A DNA stretch of 64,000 bases from NCBI RefSeq assembly GCF_030687145.1, contig NZ_CP117460.1, positions 2,170,001-2,234,000 of the forward strand, in the 5' to 3' direction. Under the pieces are notes generated by a model. It ran no database searches. It was not told the origin of the DNA and saw only the letters and a list, made by a program, of their open reading frames with translations. Position numbers and translations under genes: made by a program. The stretch comes from Pseudomonas sp. FP1742. Its GTDB lineage: Bacteria > Pseudomonadota > Gammaproteobacteria > Pseudomonadales > Pseudomonadaceae. Below are positions 44,255 to 53,969 of this stretch, in pieces (position 1 is the first letter of the stretch; each line of letters opens with the position of its first letter).

Positions 44255-45784
44255 TCAGCTGATGAAAGGCCGTATCCCATGATCGCGGAAATACCGTTCG
44301 ATCACCTTCGGATCGGCGCTGTAGTCGGCGATCGCCACATAGGTATCCGGGCGCAGCAGGTAAAACCCGTTGCGCGCCAGCCCCACGGTGTCAAACACCG
44401 GCCGCCAGTCGAACACCTGCAACGGCAGGTGATGCGCGCTGCACCAAGCGATCATCTCGTCGCTGGTTTCGCCATACACATGCACCTGCCAGGTCAGGTA
44501 TTTCAGCGATTCGAAGTTGTCCCCTTCATCGTCGTGGGCCCAGGGCAGGCGATCACCGCCGTGAATATGGCCGGTAACGCCCTCACTCAACGGCATGCCG
44601 CGATAGTTGAGCGTGGTCTGCGACACCGTGCGAAACATGAACTCCCGGGCCGCCTCGAACGAGATCATTTTCGGGATCAAAAACGGTGCCACACGCATGC
44701 GGATCACGTCGGCAATTGGCCCATCGGCGGTGACGAAATTGAACACCCGGTCAGTGGTGGCCACCAGGCGCCGGGCGAAGGCGATGCGTTCGGTTTCATA
44801 ACTGTCGAGCAGTTTGGTCGTGGCGCTACCGCTTAACACCGCCGCGAGTTTCCAGGCCAGATTGATTGCGTCGCCAATCCCGGTGTTCATGCCCTGGCCA
44901 CCCGCCGGGCTGTGGACATGGGCGGCGTCACCCAATAGAAACGCGCGCCCGGTGCGAAAGTGATCCGCTACCCGGTGATGCACGCGGTAGGTCGAGAACC
45001 AGTTCACCTGATCGATCTGCACTTTTAAATGCTCGATGGCCCGACTGCTGACATCTGCAAACTGGAGGGTTTCGGCGCGGTCGGCGCGTTCGTCGCGAAC
45101 CGTGCCGATCAGCCGGGCGCGACCTTCGCTGGACAAAGGAAAAATGGCGAGGAAGTCGGCTTCGTCGAGGTCCACGTGCAGTTCACCGTTGAACGTCGGG
45201 CCGCGGGCCTGCACATCCGCTACGTAGAAAATCTGCTGGTAGGTGCCCCCCGGAAAATCGGTGTCCAGGGTCTTGCGCACAATCGAGCGGGCGCCATCGC
45301 AGCCTGCGAGGTAACAGGCCTGGCAGGTTTCCTGCTGGCCATCCGGCAAGCGCAACCGGGCGCTGATGCCGTCGCCGGCCTCTTCGAAGCTTTGCAGTTC
45401 GGTGTTGCGCTCCACCGTAACTCCGAAGGTTTCCAGGCGTTCGATCAGCAGTTGTTCGTGCTCGTCTTGCGGATAGATTTCCAGAAATGCATAGGGCGTC
45501 AAACCCTCGCCGATGGTGCTCAACGGCAGGCGTGCGACCGGTTCGCCCTTGACCCAGAAATTCGCTGCGCACACTTTATGGCCGTTCTGGACCACGGCTT
45601 CGCTGAGGTCGAGCTGGCGATACAGTTCCAGCGTCCTGGCCTGTACCGCCAACGCGCGTGAGGTGGTGCCGGGGGCGGAAGTCTTGTCGATAATCCGCAC
45701 CCTGATCCCCAGTTTGCTCAGCCATAGCGCCAGGACCAGCCCGGTCGGGCCGGCGCCGATGATCAGCACGTCGCTACGGTTCAT
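44255..45784 (-). CDS. FAD-dependent aromatic monooxygenase (class A)
   Basis: The 509-residue protein has a GXGXXG FAD motif (VLIIGAGPTGLVLALWLSK), the DG motif region and the GD motif LLGDAAHVHSPAGGQGMNTGIGDAINLAWKL. These place it with phenol or pentachlorophenol-type hydroxylases using NAD(P)H and FAD. The thioredoxin-like C-terminal domain of phenol hydroxylase is recognisable only as a short remnant. GAGGACAGG precedes ATG 45784. It is divergent from the YaiW-like gene. The substrate is unknown. Confidence 0.87.
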   Translation of the reverse strand: MNRSDVLIIGAGPTGLVLALWLSKLGIRVRIIDKTSAPGTTSRALAVQARTLELYRQLDLSEAVVQNGHKVCAANFWVKGEPVARLPLSTIGEGLTPYAFLEIYPQDEHEQLLIERLETFGVTVERNTELQSFEEAGDGISARLRLPDGQQETCQACYLAGCDGARSIVRKTLDTDFPGGTYQQIFYVADVQARGPTFNGELHVDLDEADFLAIFPLSSEGRARLIGTVRDERADRAETLQFADVSSRAIEHLKVQIDQVNWFSTYRVHHRVADHFRTGRAFLLGDAAHVHSPAGGQGMNTGIGDAINLAWKLAAVLSGSATTKLLDSYETERIAFARRLVATTDRVFNFVTADGPIADVIRMRVAPFLIPKMISFEAAREFMFRTVSQTTLNYRGMPLSEGVTGHIHGGDRLPWAHDDEGDNFESLKYLTWQVHVYGETSDEMIAWCSAHHLPLQVFDWRPVFDTVGLARNGFYLLRPDTYVAIADYSADPKVIERYFRDHGIRPFIS

Positions 45785-45964
45785 GGGCCTGTCCTCCTCG
45801 GTGTGTGGATCAAGTATGGTTCAACCGAAGTGCACTCGCGGGCCGACTGCTCAACGGAAAACGCCGGAGTGTTCACGGAACAGTGAGAGGCCGGCGACAG
45901 TCATAGCCTGCGCCATGCCATTGGTCGTATGGTTAACCCGGCTCAACGGATTTGATGGAGCACC

Positions 45965-47059
45965 ATGCAAGCCAATCGATTGATCATGACGATGGCCGCG
46001 CTGTCGGTACTGGCCGGTTGCGGCACTCAGCGCACTCAGGAGCCGCCGGCCCGCAAGCCTGCCGAGGTCAAGGCCGAGATCGTGCGCCTGCTGCCGACCA
46101 AGACAGTCGACCCTCAGGGCTGGGCCACGGACATTTACGCGGCGTTTGCCGCGCAAAAGATTTCGCCAACCACACAAAACCTGTGTTCGGTACTCGCGGT
46201 CACTGAACAGGAGTCGACATTTCAGGCTGATCCACCGGTGCCGGGCCTGGGCAAGATCGCCCGGGACGAAATCGACCGCCGCGCCGACAAGGCCCATATC
46301 CCCAGCCTGTTGGTCAGCGGTGCCTTGCAGGTGCGTTCGCCTAACGGCAAAAGCTACAGCGACCGGCTGAACGCCGCGCGCAGCGAAAAAGAACTCAGCG
46401 CGATTTTCGATGACTTCATCGGCATGGTGCCCATGGGCCGGACCTTGTTCGGCGGGTTCAACCCGGTGCACACCGGCGGGCCGATGCAGGTCAGCATCGA
46501 CTTCGCCGAGCAGCAGGCGCGGGATTATCCCTACCCGGTGTCCGGCTCGATTCGCCGTGAAGTGTTCACCCGTCGCGGCGGTATGTACTTCGGTATTGCC
46601 CACTTGCTCGGTTACCCGGTGAGTTACGAGCAGCCGCTGTATCGCTTCGCCGATTTCAACGCCGGTTGGTACGCCAGCCGCAATGCGGCGTTTCAGAATG
46701 CGGTCAGTCGTGCCACCGGCATCCCGCTGGCGCTGGATGGCGATCTGGTGCGCTACGACTCGATCATGCCCGGCACCACGGAATTGGCAGTGCGCACCCT
46801 CGGCAAGCAATTGGACATGCGCAACCCGACCATTCGGGATCAGCTGGAGGAGGGTAAAGGTCTCGAATTCGAGGACACACGGCTCTATCGGCGTGTCTTC
46901 GCCCTGGCTGAACAGGCCGAAGGCCGGCCATTACCCCGGGCGGTGTTGCCGGGGATCGTGCTGCAAAGCCCGAAAATCACCCGCAAGCTCACCACGGCGT
47001 GGTTCGCCAAGCGGGTCGATGAGCGTTATCGGCGTTGCATGACGCGCGCGGGGAAGTAA
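45965..47059 (+). CDS. DUF1615 lipoprotein (YaiW-like)
   Basis: The 364-residue protein has a lipoprotein signal (lipobox LAGC, acylated Cys19) followed by the DUF1615 domain, including PGLGKIARDEIDRRADKAHIP, SVLAVTEQESTFQADP and PMGRTLFGGFNPVHTGG. E. coli YaiW, of the same family, is a surface-exposed lipoprotein affecting antimicrobial-peptide uptake with SbmA. No sbmA gene is present here. TGGAG precedes ATG 45965. Function is unproven. Confidence 0.85.
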   Translation: MQANRLIMTMAALSVLAGCGTQRTQEPPARKPAEVKAEIVRLLPTKTVDPQGWATDIYAAFAAQKISPTTQNLCSVLAVTEQESTFQADPPVPGLGKIARDEIDRRADKAHIPSLLVSGALQVRSPNGKSYSDRLNAARSEKELSAIFDDFIGMVPMGRTLFGGFNPVHTGGPMQVSIDFAEQQARDYPYPVSGSIRREVFTRRGGMYFGIAHLLGYPVSYEQPLYRFADFNAGWYASRNAAFQNAVSRATGIPLALDGDLVRYDSIMPGTTELAVRTLGKQLDMRNPTIRDQLEEGKGLEFEDTRLYRRVFALAEQAEGRPLPRAVLPGIVLQSPKITRKLTTAWFAKRVDERYRRCMTRAGK

Positions 47060-47097
47060 CGAGCCAGGCCAAAACCTGTCAGTCAAGGCGCGCAAAT

Positions 47098-47190
47098 TGT
47101 GGGAGCGGACTTGCTCGCGAAGGCGGCGGCACACTCAACATTGACGTCGCCTGACACACCGTCTTCGCGAGCAAGCCCGCTCCCACAGGG
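47098..47190. repeat. REPIN
   Basis: The left arm has one changed base (GGGAGCGGACTTGCTCGCGA); the right arm is standard. It lies between the DUF1615 gene and the GST gene. Confidence 0.85.
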
Positions 47191-47285
47191 ATTGCGCTCT
47201 GACTGATGGGTATTGGGTTGATAAGGCATTCGAGCACAATCTTCGGCAGCTGCTACAAAGAGAGAGTCGCAGAGGAGATTTAGTC

Positions 47286-47906
47286 ATGTACCAGCTCTAT
47301 GGGCATCAGAATTCGGGTGCGGCTGCCATCGAAGCCGCGCTGGAACTGTGCGAGGTTCCTTATCGCTTCATCGACGTTTCATCGTCCCCGGAGGCGGTGC
47401 AGGCGTTGGAGAAGCTCAACCCGCTCAAGCAGGTTCCCACGCTGCAAATGCCCGATGGTGGTGTGCTCACCGAGAGTGCGGCCATCCTCATCCATCTGGG
47501 CCTCACATTCCCGGAGTCGAACCTGCTGCCGGAAAACCCGCTCAAGCGCGATCAGGTGATTCATGGCCTGGTGTACATCGTCAGCAATTGCTATGCCGCC
47601 ATCGGCATCATCGATTACCCCGAGCGCTGGCTGGCCGAGGCGGACGAGTCGTCCCGGCAAAACCTCATGGCCGGAGCCCGCCGGCGCTTGCATTGGCATT
47701 GGGAGGTGTTTGCCGATCAGTTCGCCGGCAAGTTGTACCTGGACGATGGGAAGCCGGGCGCGCTGGATATTCTGGCGGCGGTGGTGACACGGTGGGCCGG
47801 TACGCGGGAGCACTTGCGTGTTGCACGGCCGGGGTTCTTCGCCTGGCTCGAACGCTTCGACCGGCACCCTGCATTGGCGCCGGTCTTTTCACGGCATTGG
47901 CCATAG
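47286..47906 (+). CDS. Glutathione S-transferase family protein
   Basis: The protein has 206 residues: thioredoxin-like N-domain (MYQLYGHQNSGAAAIEAALELC, then QVPTLQMPDGGVLTESAAILIHLG, with the cis-Pro and ES glutathione contacts) and a helical C-domain. The Tyr/Ser-type catalytic residue is not obvious at the first loop (HQNSG carries a Ser). GAGGAG precedes ATG 47286. It stands alone between REPINs. Cytosolic detoxification is likely; the substrate is unknown. Confidence 0.85.
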   Translation: MYQLYGHQNSGAAAIEAALELCEVPYRFIDVSSSPEAVQALEKLNPLKQVPTLQMPDGGVLTESAAILIHLGLTFPESNLLPENPLKRDQVIHGLVYIVSNCYAAIGIIDYPERWLAEADESSRQNLMAGARRRLHWHWEVFADQFAGKLYLDDGKPGALDILAAVVTRWAGTREHLRVARPGFFAWLERFDRHPALAPVFSRHWP

Positions 47907-47933
47907 GAACACCGCCAAACAAATGTGGGAGCG

Positions 47934-48013
47934 GGCTTGCTCGCGAAGACGGTGTGTCAGTCACCATAAGTGTCGACTGACATACCGTCTTCGGAGCAAG
48001 CCCGGCTCCCACT
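47934..48013. repeat. REPIN with damaged right arm
   Basis: The right arm reads TTCGGAGCAAGCCCGGCTCC, having lost CG and gained a G, so pairing is broken in two places. Confidence 0.75.
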
Positions 48014-48038
48014 GGGGGAATTGTGGTGTGTCGCGCAA

Positions 48039-48479
48039 TCACTCGCCGCGAATGTACTGCTCCAGCTGCCGAATCAGTTCAGCCTGCTCGGCAATGGCTT
48101 CCTTGACCAGGTCGCCGATCGACAACAAGCCCAGCAACTCGCCGTTTTCCACTACCGGCAAGTGCCGCAGGCGTTTGTCGGACATGATGCCCATGCAGGT
48201 TTCGACGGTTTGATGGGTGTCCACGGTAATCACCGGCGACACCATGATGTCGCTGACCGGTGTGCCGACGGAGGAGCGCCCCTTGAGCACCAGTTTGCGC
48301 GCATAGTCCCGCTCACTGATGATGCCGACCACCTTTCCCTCTTTCAGGACCGGCAACGCGCCGACGTTTTTTGCGGCCATCAGCATCAGCGCTTCCAGCA
48401 CCATTTGATGAGGCGCAATGGTGTGGACTGCCTGATTCTGTTGGGCCTTTAACTTGAGCAGTTGGGCGACGGTTTTCAT
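48039..48479 (-). CDS. Two-CBS-domain protein
   Basis: The 146-residue protein is two CBS motifs in tandem (VGIISERDYARKLVLKG and LLGLLSIGDLVKEAI), with signature gaps for adenosine nucleotides. Stand-alone CBS proteins usually sense AMP, ATP or S-adenosylmethionine. The ATG at 48479 follows GAGAAG and the family homology starts there; a longer frame to 48566 is less likely. It stands alone. Confidence 0.88.
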   Translation of the reverse strand: MKTVAQLLKLKAQQNQAVHTIAPHQMVLEALMLMAAKNVGALPVLKEGKVVGIISERDYARKLVLKGRSSVGTPVSDIMVSPVITVDTHQTVETCMGIMSDKRLRHLPVVENGELLGLLSIGDLVKEAIAEQAELIRQLEQYIRGE

Positions 48480-48623
48480 GACGGCTTCTCGGGTGTTGTC
48501 GTTGTTCTTGAAGAATCGTAGAGACAGGCTCACAGAGCAAGGGAGAAAGCGGCAGATAACACGCAAATAGCGTCATTCAGGGATTTTTCTTTGTAAAAGC
48601 CCGGTGTCAGTCAAGGTATGGAA

Positions 48624-48717
48624 CCTGTGGGAGCGGGCTTGCTCGCGAAAGCGGTGCGTCAGGCAACATTAATGTCGACTGACACACCGCTTTCGCGAGC
48701 AAGCCCGCTCCCACAGG
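48624..48717. repeat. REPIN with palindromic spacer
   Basis: Both arms and much of the spacer (CAACATTAATGTCGACTGAC) are complementary, so nearly the whole 94-bp element can fold into one long hairpin. Confidence 0.87.
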
Positions 48718-48767
48718 TCGATCACGCGTAGAATCACCCCTTGAATCAAATCGTTGAGGTTGCAGTG

Positions 48768-51128
48768 GTGGATTTACAGCAGGGCTTCGTCCTGACCCGG
48801 CATTGGCGCGATACCCCGGCCGGCACCGAAGTCGAGTTCTGGCTGGCGACCGATGCCGGTCCCCGGCGCATCCGCCTGCCCCATCAACCGTCGGTCGCGT
48901 TCATTCCGGCAACCCAGCGCGAGCAAGCCGAAACGGTATTGCGTGGCGAAAAGAACGTCGAACTGCGATCGTTGGCCCTTCAGGATTTCGAGCACCGCCC
49001 GGTGCTCGGCCTGTATTGCCAGCAGCACGGCCAATTGATGCGTCTGGAAACCGCCCTGCGCAAATCGGGCGTCGAGGTATTCGAAGCCGACATCCGCCCG
49101 CCGGAACGCTACATGATGGAGCGTTTCATCACCGCGCCGGTTTTGTTCGGCGGTACCCCCGGCGCCGAAGGCCTGCTGCTCGACGCGCAAATGAAACCCG
49201 CCCCCGGCTACCGGCCGAACCTGCGGCTGGTCTCGCTGGACATCGAAACCACCGCGCAGGGCGAGTTGTATTCCATCGCCCTGGAAGGCTGCGGTGAGCG
49301 TCAGGTGTACATGCTCGGGTCGCCCAATGGCGATGACAGCGGGGTGGATTTCCAGCTCGAATACTGCGATTCGCGAACCCTGCTGCTGAAAAAACTCAAT
49401 GAATGGTTCGCCCGGCACGACCCCGACGCCATCATTGGCTGGAACGTCGTGCAGTTCGACCTGCGCGTCCTGCACGAACATGCCCGCCGCCTGGCGGTGC
49501 CGTTGAAGCTGGGGCGTGGCGGCGAAGAAATGCAGTGGCGCGAGCACGGCAGCGGCAATCATTATTTCGCCTCGGCCGCCGGCCGGTTGATCATCGACGG
49601 CATCGAGGCGCTGCGTTCGGCGACCTGGAGCTTTCCCTCGTTCAGCCTGGAAAACGTTGCGCAAACGCTGTTGGGTGAGGGCAAGTCGATCGACAACCCG
49701 TACCAGCGCATGGACGAAATCAACCGCATGTTCGCTGAGGACAAACCGGCCCTGGCCAAGTACAACCTCAAGGACTGCGAACTGGTGACGCGGATCTTCG
49801 CCAAGACCGAGTTACTAACCTTCCTCCTCGAACGCGCCAGCGTCACCGGTTTGCCGGCGGACCGCAGCGGTGGTTCGGTGGCGGCATTCACGCACCTGTA
49901 TATGCCGTTGATGCATCGTCAGGGCTTCGTTGCGCCGAACCTTGGCAATAAACCACCGCAGGCCAGCCCCGGCGGTTTTGTCATGGACTCGCAGCCTGGT
50001 CTGTACGAATCGGTGCTGGTGCTCGACTACAAAAGCCTCTATCCGTCGATCATCCGCACCTTCCTGATCGACCCGGTGGGTTTGATCGAAGGGCTCAAGC
50101 ACCCCGACGACAGCGAGTCGGTGCCAGGCTTTCGCGGTGCCCGTTTCTCCCGTACCCGGCATTGCCTGCCAGCCATCATCGCCCGGGTCGCCGAAGGCCG
50201 CGAAACCGCCAAGCGTGAACACAATGCGCCGCTGTCCCAGGCGCTGAAAATCATCATGAATGCGTTTTACGGGGTACTGGGTTCCAGCGGTTGTCGCTTC
50301 TTCGATACCCGGTTGGCTTCGTCCATCACCTTGCGCGGGCACGAGATCATGCTGCGTACCCGCCAACTCATCGAAGCGCAGGGCCACGCGGTGATCTACG
50401 GCGATACCGACTCGACTTTCGTCTGGCTGCGCCGCCCCCATGGTCAGGCCGAAGCCGCGCAGATCGGCCACGCGCTGGTGGACCACGTCAACCAGTGGTG
50501 GCGCGAGCATGTGAAACAGGAATATGGGCTGGAAAGTGCCCTGGAGTTGCAGTTCGAAACCCACTACAAACGCTTTCTGATGCCGACCATTCGCGGCGCC
50601 GAGGAGGGCAGCAAGAAGCGCTATGCCGGGTTGGTCACCCGCGCCGACGGCACCGACGAGATGGTCTACAAAGGCCTGGAAACCGTGCGCACCGACTGGT
50701 CGCCGTTGGCCCGGCAGTTCCAGCAGGAACTGTATCTGCGCATTTTCAACCGCAAGCCCTATCAGGATTACGTGCGTGACTATGTGCGCAAGACTCTGGC
50801 CGGTGAGTTCGACGAGCGCCTGATCTACCGCAAACGCCTGCGTCGTCCCCTCGATGATTATCAGCGCAACGTGCCGCCCCATGTGCGGGCCGCGCGGATC
50901 GCCGATGACTACAACGACCAACAGGGGCGCCCACGGCAGTATCACAACGGCGGCTGGATCAGCTACGTGATCACTGTCGCCGGCCCCGAGCCGCTGGAAA
51001 TCCGCAGCGCGCCCATCGACTACGACCATTACGTCACCCGGCAGCTGCAACCGGTGGCGGACGCTATCCTGCCGTTCGTGGATGACGATTTTTCAACGCT
51101 GATTGGGGGGCAACTGGGCCTGTTTTGA
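48768..51128 (+). CDS. polB: DNA polymerase II (family B)
   Basis: The 786-residue protein is close to E. coli PolB in length. Exonuclease motif I is LVSLDIETT near residue 150; polymerase motif A is [12 protein letters not shown], motif B region [11 protein letters not shown] and motif C YGDTDSTF. The enzyme takes part in replication restart and translesion synthesis, usually under SOS control, but no clear LexA box is seen upstream. GTG at 48768 fits the family N-terminus [15 protein letters not shown] and a GAGG eight bases before it; a TTG upstream at 48741 is in frame. Its 3' end overlaps the DUF1810 gene by 36 bases on the other strand. Confidence 0.93.
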   Translation: MDLQQGFVLTRHWRDTPAGTEVEFWLATDAGPRRIRLPHQPSVAFIPATQREQAETVLRGEKNVELRSLALQDFEHRPVLGLYCQQHGQLMRLETALRKSGVEVFEADIRPPERYMMERFITAPVLFGGTPGAEGLLLDAQMKPAPGYRPNLRLVSLDIETTAQGELYSIALEGCGERQVYMLGSPNGDDSGVDFQLEYCDSRTLLLKKLNEWFARHDPDAIIGWNVVQFDLRVLHEHARRLAVPLKLGRGGEEMQWREHGSGNHYFASAAGRLIIDGIEALRSATWSFPSFSLENVAQTLLGEGKSIDNPYQRMDEINRMFAEDKPALAKYNLKDCELVTRIFAKTELLTFLLERASVTGLPADRSGGSVAAFTHLYMPLMHRQGFVAPNLGNKPPQASPGGFVMDSQPGLYESVLVLDYKSLYPSIIRTFLIDPVGLIEGLKHPDDSESVPGFRGARFSRTRHCLPAIIARVAEGRETAKREHNAPLSQALKIIMNAFYGVLGSSGCRFFDTRLASSITLRGHEIMLRTRQLIEAQGHAVIYGDTDSTFVWLRRPHGQAEAAQIGHALVDHVNQWWREHVKQEYGLESALELQFETHYKRFLMPTIRGAEEGSKKRYAGLVTRADGTDEMVYKGLETVRTDWSPLARQFQQELYLRIFNRKPYQDYVRDYVRKTLAGEFDERLIYRKRLRRPLDDYQRNVPPHVRAARIADDYNDQQGRPRQYHNGGWISYVITVAGPEPLEIRSAPIDYDHYVTRQLQPVADAILPFVDDDFSTLIGGQLGLF

Positions 51129-51563
51129 GTCCAGCAGCGACAGCGTCCAGTCGTCCGGTATGCCGTGAAAATATTGATCCAGCGCCTGATGGAACAGGCT
51201 GCCTTTTGGCGAAACCTGGGCGAACAGCGTCATCGATGAGTGGAACTTGAGGTTGTCGGGGTGACCGAAAATCCTGGTGATCGAGCTTTGCGGGATGTCC
51301 AGAACCAGTTGCGTGCACATGCGCAAGCGTGGACCCAGCAACGGATGCTCCAGGTACGCCGTGGCTTCTTCACTGGAGCGAATGGCAAAGTAGCGGGACA
51401 TTTCGCTATCACCCAACCCGGCAAACTGCGGAAAGATGAACCACATCCAGTGCCGACGTTTCTGGCCGGCGCGCAGTTCCTCCTGCACCCACTCGAACAC
51501 AGGATCCTGCGCCTGGACGAAGCGTGGCAAATTGAAAGCGTCGAGCTGATCGGTACTTCTCAT
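51093..51563 (-). CDS. DUF1810 family protein
   Basis: The 156-residue protein carries the DUF1810 pattern ([40 protein letters not shown], then [21 protein letters not shown]). It is cytoplasmic by appearance, without signal peptide. Its last 36 bases run antisense to the end of polB. The gene is separated by 30 bases from an aldo/keto reductase gene that is transcribed the same way and lies upstream of it. The function is unknown. Confidence 0.85.
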   Translation of the reverse strand: MRSTDQLDAFNLPRFVQAQDPVFEWVQEELRAGQKRRHWMWFIFPQFAGLGDSEMSRYFAIRSSEEATAYLEHPLLGPRLRMCTQLVLDIPQSSITRIFGHPDNLKFHSSMTLFAQVSPKGSLFHQALDQYFHGIPDDWTLSLLDSKQAQLPPNQR

Positions 51564-51593
51564 GCCGATGCCCTCTGATAGAACCGCGATGGC

Positions 51594-52415
51594 TCAGACC
51601 ATGGCCAACCGCTGCTTGCGTTGTGGCGCGCGAAACGCTTGGTCCAGCGCCTCCAGATCCCCAGCCTCCAGGCGCAAATGCGCCGCTTGTGCGTTGAGCC
51701 GCACATGCTCGGGGTGGACCGCTTTGGGGATGGCGATCACCCCGTTCTGACGCAGAATCCATGCCAGCGCTACCTGCGCAGGTGTCGCCTCGTGACGGGC
51801 GGCAACCTGTTTGAGTATTGGATTGGCCAGCATGTACCCGCCCTGGCCGATCGGACAGTAGGCCATCACCGGCATCTTTTGCCGTTGGCTCCAGGGCAGC
51901 AGATCGAATTCGATGCCGCGTTCTTCCAGGTTATACAGCACCTGATTGGTGGCGCAGGCCGGTGAGGCCAGTTCATCCAGGTCGTCCAGGTCGAAGTTGG
52001 ACACGCCCCAACGGCTGATCTTGCCGTCTTCACGCAGGCGTTCGAAGGCTTCGACGGTTTCCTCAAGGGGATACTCGCCGCGCCAGTGCAACAGATAAAG
52101 ATCGATGTAATCGGTGTTCAGCCGGCGTAGGCTGCGTTCGCAGGCCTGGGGGATACCTCTGCGGCTGGCGTTGTGGGGGTAGACCTTGCTGACCAGGAAA
52201 ACCTGGTCACGCAGACCGGTGATAGCTTCACCCACTACCTCTTCGGCGCCCCCTTCGGCGTACATTTCAGCGGTGTCGATCAGGGTCATGCCCAACTCGA
52301 TGCCCAGGCGCAGCGCTGCAACTTCCTTGGTGTGTCGGGAGCGCTCCTCCCCCATGTGCCAGGTGCCTTGGCCGATGACCGGCACATGGCTGCCGGCCAG
52401 CTCAAGAGTGCGCAT
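51594..52415 (-). CDS. Aldo/keto reductase
   Basis: The 273-residue protein has the aldo/keto reductase signature with the catalytic Asp, Tyr, Lys and His (IDTAEMYAEGGAEE, VSKVYPHNA, LYLLHWRGEYPLEE) and a C-terminal cofactor loop AIPKAVHPEHV. It is only distantly like the DkgB-type enzyme at 5986. AAGGAGG directly precedes ATG 52415. It may share a transcript with the DUF1810 gene. The physiological substrate is unknown. Confidence 0.88.
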   Translation of the reverse strand: MRTLELAGSHVPVIGQGTWHMGEERSRHTKEVAALRLGIELGMTLIDTAEMYAEGGAEEVVGEAITGLRDQVFLVSKVYPHNASRRGIPQACERSLRRLNTDYIDLYLLHWRGEYPLEETVEAFERLREDGKISRWGVSNFDLDDLDELASPACATNQVLYNLEERGIEFDLLPWSQRQKMPVMAYCPIGQGGYMLANPILKQVAARHEATPAQVALAWILRQNGVIAIPKAVHPEHVRLNAQAAHLRLEAGDLEALDQAFRAPQRKQRLAMV

Positions 52416-52491
52416 GAATCCTCCTTCCGAAGCCCGATCGATACTACAGTGGGCAGCAAAATAACACGGTGGTTCCGTCGTCATCATGAAA

Positions 52492-52563
52492 GATCGCAGC
52501 CTGCCGGGGCGGGGTGTCCCCGCGATATTGGGGGTGGCGTAGCAGCTGCCGCAGGCTGCGATC
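52492..52563. repeat. Inverted repeat of the GATCGCAGCCTGC family
   Basis: Perfect 13-bp arms GATCGCAGCCTGC and GCAGGCTGCGATC flank 46 bases between two genes transcribed on the minus strand. The single element at 7963 belongs to the same family. Confidence 0.8.
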
Positions 52564-52571
52564 CTTTGACC

Positions 52572-53720
52572 TTACCGGGCGGAGAACCTGAACACCGTGG
52601 TCTGGGCATAGGTCTTGCCCGGATCCAGCCGTGTGGACGGGAAGTTCGGCTGGTTCGGCGAGTCCGGATAATGCTGGGTTTCCAGAGTAAAGGCACCCCA
52701 ATGCGGGTAAATCTTGCCGGCCTTGCCCTTGACCGTGCCGTCGAGGAAGTTGCTGGTGTAGAACTGCACGCCGGGTTCAGTGGTGTAGAGCTGCAGGCGA
52801 CGTCCGGATTGCGGGTCGCTGACGTCGGCGGCGAGTTTACCCACGTCGCCCTTGGCATCCAGCACCCAGTTGAAGTCGAAACCGCCTTGTTTCGGCTCGG
52901 CGAATTTCAACTGCGGGTGATCGGCCTTGATGTGTTGACCAATGGCGGTCGGTTGGGTGAAGTCCATGGGCGTGCCGGCGACCGGGGCCAGTTCGCCGGT
53001 AGGGATCAGTTTGCCGGTGACTGGTGTGTAACGGGCGGCGTGCAAGGTCGCCAGCTGCTTCAGCACATCGCCGTTACCCGCGCCGGCCAGGTTGAAATAG
53101 CTGTGGTTGGTCAGGTTCAGCACCGTGGGTTTATCGGTGCTGGCCTTGTAGTCGATGCGCAGCTCATTGTTCTCGGTGAGGCTGTAGGTGACCTCGGTTT
53201 TCAGGTTGCCGGGGAAACCCATTTCACCGTCCGCCGACAGGTACGTCAGCGTCACGCCCACCGAATCCTTGCCCTTGCTCGGTTCGGCTTTCCACACCCG
53301 CTTGTCGAAACCTTGAGCCCCGCCGTGCAGCGAATTGCTGCCGTCGTTGAGCGGCACTTGAAAGCGCTTGCCATCCAGCTCGAAGGCGCCGTTGGCCAAG
53401 CGATTGCCGAAGCGGCCGATGGTCGCGCCGAAAAACGCCGTGCCACTTTGATAACCCTGCACGTCGTCGAAACCGAGCACCACATCGTCGAGCTTGCCGT
53501 TTTTATCCGGCACTTTCAGCGACTGGAGAATCCCGCCGTAAGTAATGACCGTGGCCTGCAGGCCATGGCTGTTGCGCAAAATGTATTGTTCGACGGGCGT
53601 GCCGTCATTGGTTTTGCCGAAGGCTTTCTGTTCGCTGGACAAGCCAGTGGCGTGAGCGGAGAGGGTGGCGATCATCAGGGACAGTCCGAGGCCGGAGAGC
53701 AGGTGTCGGGATTGAAGCAT
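52572..53720 (-). CDS. galM: Aldose 1-epimerase (mutarotase), exported
   Basis: The 382-residue protein has a signal peptide ending near SAHA, so it acts in the periplasm, unlike cytoplasmic GalM. The epimerase domain has IGRFGNRLANGAF, NDGSNSLHGGAQGFDKRVW and LTNHSYFNL, which hold the catalytic His pair, and a Glu in TLETQHYPDSPN. It interconverts alpha and beta anomers of aldoses. A classical ribosome-binding site AGGAAGG precedes the ATG, with an AAC-rich leader consistent with Hfq/Crc control. It is monocistronic. Confidence 0.92.
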   Translation of the reverse strand: MLQSRHLLSGLGLSLMIATLSAHATGLSSEQKAFGKTNDGTPVEQYILRNSHGLQATVITYGGILQSLKVPDKNGKLDDVVLGFDDVQGYQSGTAFFGATIGRFGNRLANGAFELDGKRFQVPLNDGSNSLHGGAQGFDKRVWKAEPSKGKDSVGVTLTYLSADGEMGFPGNLKTEVTYSLTENNELRIDYKASTDKPTVLNLTNHSYFNLAGAGNGDVLKQLATLHAARYTPVTGKLIPTGELAPVAGTPMDFTQPTAIGQHIKADHPQLKFAEPKQGGFDFNWVLDAKGDVGKLAADVSDPQSGRRLQLYTTEPGVQFYTSNFLDGTVKGKAGKIYPHWGAFTLETQHYPDSPNQPNFPSTRLDPGKTYAQTTVFRFSAR

Positions 53721-53732
53721 GGTTGACCTTCC

Positions 53733-53746
53733 TTTTTGTTGTTTTT
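53733..53746 (-). promoter_or_regulatory. CA motif (Hfq/Crc target) before galM
   Basis: On the galM strand AAAAACAACAAAAA lies directly upstream of the AGGAAGG ribosome-binding site. This matches the AANAANAA motif through which Hfq and Crc repress translation of catabolic genes in pseudomonads. Confidence 0.6.
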
Positions 53747-53752
53747 AAGAAG

Positions 53753-53763
53753 TAGTCATACTA
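53753..53763. promoter_or_regulatory. GntR-type operator candidate, proximal to galM
   Basis: TAGTCATACTA has arms TAGT and ACTA around CAT, the pattern of FadR/VanR-subfamily operators. It lies 33 bases before the galM start. Confidence 0.5.
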
Positions 53764-53827
53764 ATGATCGTGTTTTTACGCGATCAAGGAAGGATTTATA
53801 GCTTATGCATCGAGTATTGCAATTATA

Positions 53828-53838
53828 AAGTATGACTA
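53828..53838. promoter_or_regulatory. GntR-type operator candidate, distal to galM
   Basis: AAGTATGACTA is the inverse of the same ten-base element. The two copies lie 66 bases apart within the galM promoter region and could bind the same regulator cooperatively. The cognate regulator is not in the neighbourhood. Confidence 0.5.
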
Positions 53839-53969
53839 ATTTGTGAGCGCTTTCGCGATGATTCGCGCTTACGGACCACCGGCACTGCACTTTTTCAGCT
53901 TTCACGGTTCTATCCTTGGCCAGCCCGCGGCGATCCCCACCGCCGGCCCATGCCCAAGTTCAAGAACCC

